Below, in pieces: positions 1 through 5,304 of a stretch of DNA of 5,304 nucleotides. The stretch lies in NCBI GenBank assembly GCA_002718015.1, contig PBCW01000005.1, positions 20,485 through 25,788 on the forward strand. The letters are read 5' to 3'. How positions within the stretch are numbered: position 1 is the stretch's first letter; every line of letters starts with the position of its first letter. A model generated the notes under the pieces. That model did not search any database, had not been told where the DNA came from, and saw only the letters and a list, made by a program, of their open reading frames with translations. Source of the stretch: Rhodospirillaceae bacterium (GTDB taxonomy: Bacteria; Pseudomonadota; Alphaproteobacteria; UBA8366). The position numbers were made by a program, and so were the translations under genes.

Positions 1-1446
1 ATCGATAGCTTAGGAAGGAAGTATGATCTCCCAGTGGTTGTTGGAGCCCTGGCCACAAATCCAGAGATATACAGAATTGGATTGGGTTGTGAACTTGATG
101 AAGTGGGCGAAAAATGGGGACGGGCAATTTCCAATCCGGTGAAACCCCGTTTAATAGAAAATGCGCCTTGCCATGAAATTGTGTCGGCCGGCAACGATCT
201 AGTTGGCGTTGGTTGCGGCCTAGACGCACTGCCCATACCCATTTCCACGCCGGGATTTGACTGCGCTCCCTATCTAACTGCAACTAACTGCATTACAAGG
301 GATCCTATAACTGGCATACAGAATATGGGCACCTATCGCGCAGGCCTGAAAGCCTCTGACCGATTGGCAGTACGGATGGTTGTTAGGCCAGGCGGGGCAG
401 AAGGATATGTCCATTGGAAAAAATGGAAAGAGCGGGAAAACCCGATGCCTTGCGCTATCGTTGTGGGGTGCCCACCCGCTGTCAATTTTATGTCACCACA
501 AAAATTACAAATGGGCATTGATGAGATAGATATTGCTGGAGGTCTTGTTGGAGGACCTATTAACATCACAAAATGTAAAACAATTGACTTAAACGTTCCT
601 GCGGAGTCAGAATTAGTGGTTGAAGGTCTCATATCCACCGAGTATGTCGAACCAGAAGCGCCTTTTGGCGAAAGCGCGGGATATGTTGCGCTCGAATCCT
701 ACAATATGACGATGCAAGTGACTGCTATTACTCGGCGCCGTAACGCTGTTATTCCCTCAATTATTAGTCAGGTCACACCTAGTGAAAGCTCAGTGATAAA
801 GCGTCTTGCCTATGAGCCATTATTTCTTAATCATTTAAAAAATAATTTAGGAATAAATGGAGTTATTAAGGTTTCGCTTCACGAGCCATTAACCAATCTC
901 CGGAAAATAATGTTTGTACAAATGGAGCGTGAGGCGCCATCAACTGAGATTTGGCGAGCTCTTTATGGCTGTGCTGCGCTTCAAAGTGGTGTAGGGAAAT
1001 TCATTATAGCTATCAATGATGATATTGACCCCGAGAACGGTGACGCAGTTTTTTGGGCAATGGGTTACCGCTGTAATCCTGCTGTTGATTGCCATATTTT
1101 GGATAATCGCAGCCACGGACAGGGGCCACGCGTGCCACGATCAGTATCAGAAGACTCTGCTTTATTGATAGATGCTACCATGAAGGGGCCGTTACCGCCT
1201 TTAGCCCTACCAAAAAAAGAGTATATGGAAAATGCCCTAGGTTTATGGGAGAGGCTAGGCTTACCTTCACTAAAACCGGAGAGCCCCTGGCACGGATATA
1301 CGCTAGGTGATTGGAGCGATAATTGGGACCAAGCCGCTAAACGAGCAGCTGATGGTCATTATCTCAAAAATGGTGAAATAACTAAACAGAGAATAACAAC
1401 GAATTCTCTTCCAGAAACACCCATACGCTCTGATGAATTTGATTAA
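1..1446 (+). CDS. UbiD-family prFMN-dependent decarboxylase, 5' end missing
   Basis: The frame is open from base 1 to the TAA at 1444-1446, giving 481 residues. The GTG at 34 is internal, because the preceding 11 codons (IDSLGRKYDLP) continue the family's N-terminal domain; by comparison with E. coli UbiD about 50 residues are missing. UbiD enzymes reversibly decarboxylate aromatic, heteroaromatic or alpha,beta-unsaturated acids in the cytoplasm using prenylated FMN supplied by UbiX. Seen in the sequence: QNMGTYR (codons 319-339), with the Arg at 337-339 matching Fdc1 R173; likely metal ligands Asn (322-324), His of an HW pair (412-414) and Glu of DEIDIAGG (523-525); and the EAPFGE motif, whose two Glu codons (655-657, 670-672) match Fdc1 E277 and E282. 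The core catalytic set is therefore intact. The usual EGPFGE is EAPFGE here, followed by Ser instead of an aromatic. The ThDP-enzyme gene follows after 30 bases, suggesting one operon. No UbiX is in view. The family is secure; the substrate is unknown, and a ubiquinone-biosynthesis role is less likely given the neighbours. Confidence 0.93.
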   Translation: MDSLGRKYDLPVVVGALATNPEIYRIGLGCELDEVGEKWGRAISNPVKPRLIENAPCHEIVSAGNDLVGVGCGLDALPIPISTPGFDCAPYLTATNCITRDPITGIQNMGTYRAGLKASDRLAVRMVVRPGGAEGYVHWKKWKERENPMPCAIVVGCPPAVNFMSPQKLQMGIDEIDIAGGLVGGPINITKCKTIDLNVPAESELVVEGLISTEYVEPEAPFGESAGYVALESYNMTMQVTAITRRRNAVIPSIISQVTPSESSVIKRLAYEPLFLNHLKNNLGINGVIKVSLHEPLTNLRKIMFVQMEREAPSTEIWRALYGCAALQSGVGKFIIAINDDIDPENGDAVFWAMGYRCNPAVDCHILDNRSHGQGPRVPRSVSEDSALLIDATMKGPLPPLALPKKEYMENALGLWERLGLPSLKPESPWHGYTLGDWSDNWDQAAKRAADGHYLKNGEITKQRITTNSLPETPIRSDEFD

Positions 1447-1476
1447 AATAATAAAAATGAAAGAAAGATTTTTAAC

Positions 1477-3306
1477 ATGAAGAAACGCCCTTCCGAAATC
1501 CCCACCAATTTGCCAGACAAAAAAATAGCCCCCCAATACGGTTCTGACGTAATGGCAGATATGCTTGGTGAGATGGGTTTTGATTACGTTACGTTAACCC
1601 CCGGCTCAACCTTTCGTGGCCTCCATGATTCGTTGGTGAACTACGGCAGCAATAAAAATCCAGAGATGATTCTTTGCCCGCATGAAGAAATTGCTGTTTC
1701 TATGGCACATGGCTACGCAAAGGTTACTAACAGGCCTGCTTGCGTAATACTTCACAATTTAGTGGGGCTTCAGCATGCCATTATGTCATTTTGGAATGCC
1801 TTTGCCGATCGAATTCCGATGATCGTCATTGGCGGCTCTGGGCCAATGGATCCGGCTGAAAGACGCTTTATTGACTGGCTCCATAGCGCGAATAATCAAT
1901 CACAAATTATGCAACCCTATACCAAATGGACTGACGAGCCTCCCACCCAACAAGCAGTCCTCAATTCACTTGCAAAAGCCTATCGATTAGCTTGCACAGC
2001 CCCAATGGGACTTAGTTATTTGTCGCTAGATACTGGATTGCAAGAGGCAACGATCGATGAAGATCTCGAGATGCCAAATATGACATCCCCACGCTTCTCT
2101 GATATTCCTCCTATTGCAGCACCAGAAAGAAGCATACAAGCAGCCGCCGACCTTTTCATTCAAGCAAATAAGCCTTTGGTATTGGGCGGACGTTGTGGAC
2201 GTTTACCAGGCACCACCGATATTTTGAAAGAGTTGGTAGAAATTACAGGTTCCGCTTTTCAAGAAGGCAAAGACGTAGTCAATTTAGCCACAAATCACCC
2301 ACAAAATATGACAGGAGGGTTTGGTGCTAGTAAGGAGACTAAAGTTCGAAGTGAAGCTGATTTAATACTGGTCATAGACAACCAAGATATCGCCGATATG
2401 CTTGGGAATTATGGCGCTGCTCGCGGGGGTGGGTACGGAATAATACTTTCTGAATCCGACGGACAAAATAAAAAGATTATAGACCTATCACTAAATGATT
2501 TTTCGATAGATAAGTGGGCTGCAATAGGAGGTGCCTTACCACCAGTTGATGTACACTTATGCGCTGACCCTATCTACGGTTTAAAGCAATTACTTGACGA
2601 GCTTAAAACGAGGGCAACTCACGATGAGCGTTGGATCAATACAGCTAAAATGCGTTCCGAATCTCTGGCAGAACGCCATAAGGCGCTCCGTTCGCTACAA
2701 AGGAAGATTTTAGAAGATAATTTTGATAACGACCCCATTTCAGTGCCACGATTAATTTATGAAGTGTATAACGCCGTGAAAGATACAGATTATATTCTTG
2801 CAAACCGTAACTATCGCAGTTGGTATGAGGGAATTTGGCAGTTTGATGGTTGCGCTCGTTACCTTGGCAATAATGCGGGTGGAGGGGTTGGTTATGGTCC
2901 CGGTGGAATTGTAGGTTCCGCTCTCGCCGCCCGTGACATGGGGAAATTTACCGTCGCGATCATGGGGGATGGGGATTTTACAATGAATCCTGCAGCACTT
3001 TGGACAGCTGCCCACTATAACATTCCGGCTTTAATCATACTTCATAACAATACTTCTTTTGGAAATGACGAGGAGCATCAACGTAAACTTGCTCACGAAC
3101 GAAAACGCCCGGAGGAGAATGCGTGGATAGGTCAAAAAATGATCGAGCCAGATGTCGACTATGCCATGGTTGCGCGTGCCTACGGAGCTAAAGCGCACGG
3201 CCCAATTAACAAACCAACAGAAATAGCGCCTACACTCAAAAAAGCAGTACTCGAAGTTATTGATGGTAGCGTAGTTTTAGTTGATATTCGTACAGCGTTA
3301 AATTGA
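1477..3306 (+). CDS. ThDP-dependent enzyme, acetolactate synthase/benzoylformate decarboxylase superfamily
   Basis: This 609-residue protein has the three-domain ThDP layout: PYR domain about residues 22-195, central domain about 215-375, PP domain about 420-605. Residue E70 in PHEEIAVSMAHGYAK is the expected cofactor-activating Glu. GDGD (497-500) followed by NN (524-525) is the Mg/ThDP-binding motif. S44 (TPGS) and H93 (ILHN) align by eye with active-site Ser26 and His70 of benzoylformate decarboxylase, which favours non-oxidative decarboxylation or carboligation of a 2-oxo acid over acetolactate synthesis. No regulatory small subunit gene is adjacent, also unlike biosynthetic AHAS. After NN the segment with NDEEHQ, ERKRPEEN and GPINKP looks typical of a poorly characterised proteobacterial 'thiamine pyrophosphate-requiring' group. 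ATG 1477 is preferred: a modest AGAAAG lies 9 bases upstream, and the next in-frame ATG (residue 26) would cut into the first PYR helix. The protein is likely cytosolic and co-transcribed with the UbiD gene. The substrate is unknown. Confidence 0.9.
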   Translation: MKKRPSEIPTNLPDKKIAPQYGSDVMADMLGEMGFDYVTLTPGSTFRGLHDSLVNYGSNKNPEMILCPHEEIAVSMAHGYAKVTNRPACVILHNLVGLQHAIMSFWNAFADRIPMIVIGGSGPMDPAERRFIDWLHSANNQSQIMQPYTKWTDEPPTQQAVLNSLAKAYRLACTAPMGLSYLSLDTGLQEATIDEDLEMPNMTSPRFSDIPPIAAPERSIQAAADLFIQANKPLVLGGRCGRLPGTTDILKELVEITGSAFQEGKDVVNLATNHPQNMTGGFGASKETKVRSEADLILVIDNQDIADMLGNYGAARGGGYGIILSESDGQNKKIIDLSLNDFSIDKWAAIGGALPPVDVHLCADPIYGLKQLLDELKTRATHDERWINTAKMRSESLAERHKALRSLQRKILEDNFDNDPISVPRLIYEVYNAVKDTDYILANRNYRSWYEGIWQFDGCARYLGNNAGGGVGYGPGGIVGSALAARDMGKFTVAIMGDGDFTMNPAALWTAAHYNIPALIILHNNTSFGNDEEHQRKLAHERKRPEENAWIGQKMIEPDVDYAMVARAYGAKAHGPINKPTEIAPTLKKAVLEVIDGSVVLVDIRTALN

Positions 3307-3447
3307 TAAAAGGTATTCAGAGTAGTGTTTTAGAAACTTCCTATTCATTGGTGTTTTTTTTCGTTATTTTTGCCTGCGAGAGTACGCTACACATTCCGTT
3401 AATTCATTCAACAGACATAATCTCGGCGTTTAGAGGATTAAATTAAT
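3307..3447. other. 141-base spacer separating the decarboxylase pair from the reductase-MOSC pair
   Basis: This is by far the longest gap in the window; the others are 9 to 30 bases. It is AT-rich and carries a T8 run at 3354-3361 followed by a second T-rich stretch to about 3371. I could not find a GC-rich stem directly before the T tract; the best is a 4-bp GTTT/AAAC hairpin near 3328-3335, too weak to call a terminator. A CATAAT at 3416-3421 resembles a sigma-70 -10 box but has no good -35 partner. The gap could hold an internal promoter, an mRNA processing site, or nothing specific. No small ORF with a credible ribosome-binding site was seen in it. Confidence 0.5.
3432..3437 (+). promoter_or_regulatory. 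Shine-Dalgarno site for the reductase gene
   Basis: AGAGGA ends 10 bases before the ATG at 3448, a good match to the anti-Shine-Dalgarno sequence. It fixes this ATG as the start, which also places the FAD-binding GxGxxG motif at residue 11, as usual for the family. Confidence 0.7.
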
Positions 3448-4686
3448 ATGTCAAAAGAGGAGCATTTTGTAGTCATAGGAGCTGGTCATGCTGGGGGAGT
3501 GGCAGTGCAATCACTCCGAAACTTCGGCCATGAAGGACGTGTAACATTAATCGGAGACGAGGCAACATTACCCTACGAACGCCCCCCCCTTTCAAAAGAT
3601 TTATTGCATTCACCGAACGACAGTGATTTTCAATTAATCCGTGATGCCGATTATTACAACGACCTGAATATTGACATTTTGCTCAAAAAGACCGCTGTGT
3701 CCATCGATGCTGAGACAAAACTTATTCTTTTGAATAATGGTGAATCAATCCATTATGACAAACTGTTACTCACCACTGGTGGTCGTCCGCAAACACTTGA
3801 TATCCCCGGCTCAGAATTAGAAAACATACTAACATTAAGGACTATTGAAGATAGCCGCGCGATAGAAGCCAATCTCAACAAAGGCGCACAGATATTGGTT
3901 GTGGGTGGAGGGTTCATTGGACTTGAGGTTGCCGCCAGTGCCCGCATGAGAGGGGCAGAAGTTATCGTATTGGAAGCCAACTCAAGATTAATGGGGCGGT
4001 CCCTCCCAGCCGAAGCATCAGATGTTTTTTTAAAACTTCATGCGGAAAATCAAATCTCAGTGAGATTGAACCAAAGTGTTAAGAAGTTTCTTGGCAAAAA
4101 TGAAGTGCATGAAGTCGCGACAATTTCCGGAGAAACAATAAAAGCTGATGCCGTAATAGTTGGCATTGGTATTTTACCGGAAACTAATCTAGCTGAAAGC
4201 GCCGAGTTAAAAATAGATAATGGCATCGTGGTGGACGAGTACGCGCGCACTTCAAATCCATATATTTTTGCAGCCGGAGACAATACAAACCATTTCAACC
4301 CAATGCTTAAGCGTCACATTAGACTTGAGGCATGGCTGAACGCCCAGGATCAGGCATTGGCAGCAGCGCGTACTATGTGCAGTGACCTCAAGGCTTATAA
4401 TAAAGTACCATGGATGTGGACAGATCAATTTGATGTAAACCTGCAGATTGCTGGTTTTACAGAAAAATGGAATAATTTCATAATTCGGGGGGACATCAAC
4501 AGACGGGATTGCACAGGATTCCAGGTCGAGGGCGGCCTGATCCGGTCTGCATTGTCGATCAACCGTCCACGGGATATGCGAGTGGCACGTAGAATGATTA
4601 GCGCACAACTGCCGTTTTCAGAATCTGAACTTGAGGATGATGACATTCCACTTCGCGATTTACTGAAAAGCGCTAAATCCAAGTGA
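3448..4686 (+). CDS. FAD-dependent NAD(P)H:ferredoxin reductase of an oxygenase or P450 system
   Basis: This 412-residue flavoprotein is full length for the putidaredoxin reductase/BphA4 family (about 400-420), which passes electrons from NADH via FAD to a [2Fe-2S] ferredoxin or a rubredoxin serving a Rieske oxygenase or P450. Seen: FAD Rossmann motif GAGHAGG (11-17); YERPPLSKDLL (43-53), a family signature; LLLTTGGRP (107-113); NAD Rossmann motif VVGGGFIGLE (151-160) with an acidic residue, E176, ending its second strand, which favours NADH over NADPH; FAD motif IFAAGD (273-278); RLEAWLNAQDQ (292-302); and the C-terminal reductase domain beginning PWMWTDQFD (321-329). No signal peptide or membrane segment is seen, so it is probably cytosolic. 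The MOSC gene follows after 24 bases, very likely in the same transcript. A C8 run at 3582-3589 lies inside the ERPPLSK codons but the frame is intact. No partner ferredoxin or oxygenase is encoded in this window. Confidence 0.92.
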   Translation: MSKEEHFVVIGAGHAGGVAVQSLRNFGHEGRVTLIGDEATLPYERPPLSKDLLHSPNDSDFQLIRDADYYNDLNIDILLKKTAVSIDAETKLILLNNGESIHYDKLLLTTGGRPQTLDIPGSELENILTLRTIEDSRAIEANLNKGAQILVVGGGFIGLEVAASARMRGAEVIVLEANSRLMGRSLPAEASDVFLKLHAENQISVRLNQSVKKFLGKNEVHEVATISGETIKADAVIVGIGILPETNLAESAELKIDNGIVVDEYARTSNPYIFAAGDNTNHFNPMLKRHIRLEAWLNAQDQALAAARTMCSDLKAYNKVPWMWTDQFDVNLQIAGFTEKWNNFIIRGDINRRDCTGFQVEGGLIRSALSINRPRDMRVARRMISAQLPFSESELEDDDIPLRDLLKSAKSK

Positions 4687-4693
4687 TCAATAG

Positions 4694-4699
4694 AAAGGA
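4694..4699 (+). promoter_or_regulatory. Shine-Dalgarno site for the MOSC gene
   Basis: AAAGGA lies in the 24-base gap after the reductase stop, 11 bases before the ATG at 4711. Spacing is slightly long but usable. The absence of another in-frame start close by supports ATG 4711 and translation from the same message as the reductase. Confidence 0.6.
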
Positions 4700-4710
4700 T
4701 ACCTTTTGAA

Positions 4711-5181
4711 ATGATCAACGGCAAAGTTGTCTCTCTCTTCACGACTCCTTATGGAGGGGACAAAATGATCCCAGCAGATCATTTATCCTGCCTCGCTGGT
4801 GAAGGAATAGAGGGAGATCGTTATGCACTAGGAACGGGCACGTTTTCAAAAAAACCTGAGCCGGGAAGGCAATTAACTATTATCGAAAATGAAGCATTAG
4901 AGGCGCTCAAACATTTTCCAGACATCAGCTGCTTAGCGGAGCAATGTCGCAGAAATGTTATTTCTCAAGGAATACGCCTAAATTCTCTTGTCGGAAAAAT
5001 TATCTCAATCGGCAATGTAGAACTTAAGGTGCATAGGCTTTGCCAGCCGTGCGGGTACCTTGAGGGCAAACTCAAGCAAGCTGGGTTGAAGGACGCCCTA
5101 TGGGACAAAGGCGGTGTTCGGTGTGAAATACTAAATGATGGCACGATAACGGTAGAGAATACTATCAGCTTAGTAGACTAA
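4711..5181 (+). CDS. Stand-alone MOSC-domain protein
   Basis: This 156-residue protein consists almost entirely of a MOSC domain, the fold found at the C-terminus of molybdenum-cofactor sulfurases and in YiiM and YcbX. Seen: GEGIEGDRYALGTGTFS (30-46), GRQLTIIENEAL (52-63), RRNVISQGIRLNSLVGK (80-96), and RLCQPCGYLE (109-118) with C111 and C114; a Cys in this block is the conserved family residue thought to carry sulfur or contact the cofactor. There is no fused ferredoxin or N-terminal beta-barrel domain, so it is the short form. MOSC proteins are proposed to handle sulfur or molybdopterin cofactor, or to reduce N-hydroxylated compounds as YiiM does; which applies here is unknown. The gene lies 24 bases after the reductase, so the pair may be functionally linked, for example with the reductase as electron source. 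That link is inference. The gene ends 9 bases before the stop codon of a convergent gene. Confidence 0.88.
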   Translation: MINGKVVSLFTTPYGGDKMIPADHLSCLAGEGIEGDRYALGTGTFSKKPEPGRQLTIIENEALEALKHFPDISCLAEQCRRNVISQGIRLNSLVGKIISIGNVELKVHRLCQPCGYLEGKLKQAGLKDALWDKGGVRCEILNDGTITVENTISLVD

Positions 5182-5190
5182 ATCACCTAT

Positions 5191-5304
5191 CTATTCAGCT
5201 GCTGGACGACTTGCTATCTCAGCATCGTTATTACTTTTATCGGCGAAACGATTTTTGATATAATTTTCTACCAAATCTTGGAACTCTTCAGCAATGTTAG
5301 GACC
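5191..5304 (-). CDS. C-terminal end of a convergent gene, possibly ispG
   Basis: On the minus strand a frame is open from the window edge (5304) to a TAG at 5193-5191, giving 37 residues that begin GPNIAEEFQDLVENYIKNRF and end in a polar, disordered-looking tail (DAEIASRPAAE). The first part looks like a C-terminal amphipathic helix of a soluble protein, and the convergent layout with only 9 bases between stops is what a real neighbouring gene would give. From memory the GPxIAEEFxxLVxxYIxxRF pattern resembles the C-terminus of alphaproteobacterial IspG (4-hydroxy-3-methylbut-2-enyl diphosphate synthase, a [4Fe-4S] enzyme of isoprenoid synthesis). The match is short and untested, so no symbol is assigned. 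If correct, the operon sits against a housekeeping locus. That the frame is coding is fairly likely; its identity is weak. Confidence 0.55.
   Translation of the reverse strand, partial: GPNIAEEFQDLVENYIKNRFADKSNNDAEIASRPAAE

Noticed and set aside
34..36. GTG at 34 as the start of the UbiD gene
   Set aside because: The frame is open back to base 1, and residues before it continue the conserved N-terminal domain (KYDLPVVVG), so this is an internal Val codon.
333..638. Minus-strand ORF of 101 codons within the UbiD gene
   Set aside because: It is antisense to the catalytic motifs of UbiD, with no recognised domain; a non-coding shadow is the simplest explanation.
3326..3371. Rho-independent terminator after the ThDP gene
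   Set aside because: A T8 run is present, but no GC-rich inverted repeat precedes it; only a 4-bp AT-rich stem can be drawn, with unpaired sequence between it and the T tract.
3393..3421. Sigma-70 promoter before the reductase gene
   Set aside because: CATAAT matches five of six -10 positions, but every hexamer 16-18 bases upstream matches the -35 consensus poorly. In AT-rich DNA this occurs often by chance.
4252..4608. Minus-strand ORF of 118 codons within the reductase gene
   Set aside because: It lies fully antisense to the conserved NAD/FAD and C-terminal domains of the reductase, has no recognisable motif and reads like a shadow frame.
4684..4718. Direct repeat TGATCAA at 4684-4690 and 4712-4718 around the reductase-MOSC junction
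   Set aside because: Seven bases is too short to mean much, and one copy is part of the start region codons of the MOSC gene; likely chance.
1..5304. CRISPR array, tRNA, insertion sequence or phage signature
   Set aside because: No periodic repeats, cloverleaf-like sequence, terminal inverted repeats or transposase-like frame was seen; about 95 percent of the window is occupied by metabolic genes.

Overview
The window reads as a compact bacterial catabolic or accessory gene cluster with four rightward genes, the first cut by the left edge, and the tail of a leftward gene at the right edge. The DNA is moderately AT-rich, genes are tightly spaced and there is no obvious mobile-element debris. 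The protein families and general sequence flavour suggest a proteobacterium, perhaps a marine alphaproteobacterium. This is an inference from style and gene content; no rRNA or other phylogenetic marker is present.

Layout: (1) 1-1446, a UbiD-family (prenylated-FMN) decarboxylase lacking its N-terminus. (2) 1477-3306, 30 bases later, a full-length thiamine-diphosphate (ThDP) enzyme of the acetolactate synthase/benzoylformate decarboxylase superfamily. (3) A 141-base spacer with a T8 tract but no convincing terminator or promoter. (4) 3448-4686, an FAD- and NAD-binding ferredoxin/rubredoxin-type reductase like those serving Rieske oxygenases and P450s. (5) 4711-5181, a small stand-alone MOSC-domain protein, 24 bases after the reductase. 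(6) 5191-5304 on the minus strand, the last 37 codons of a convergent gene that does not belong to the operon.

Working together (inference): two non-hydrolytic C-C bond enzymes sit side by side. The UbiD enzyme would (de)carboxylate an aromatic, heteroaromatic or alpha,beta-unsaturated acid. The ThDP enzyme would act on a 2-oxo acid, and its visible active-site residues align with benzoylformate decarboxylase. The reductase would feed NADH electrons through a ferredoxin to an oxygenase, but neither a ferredoxin nor an oxygenase is encoded here, so they must lie outside the window if the model holds. The whole resembles part of an aromatic or related carboxylic-acid degradation cluster whose substrate cannot be read from the sequence. 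No RNA gene, CRISPR array, insertion sequence or origin was seen.
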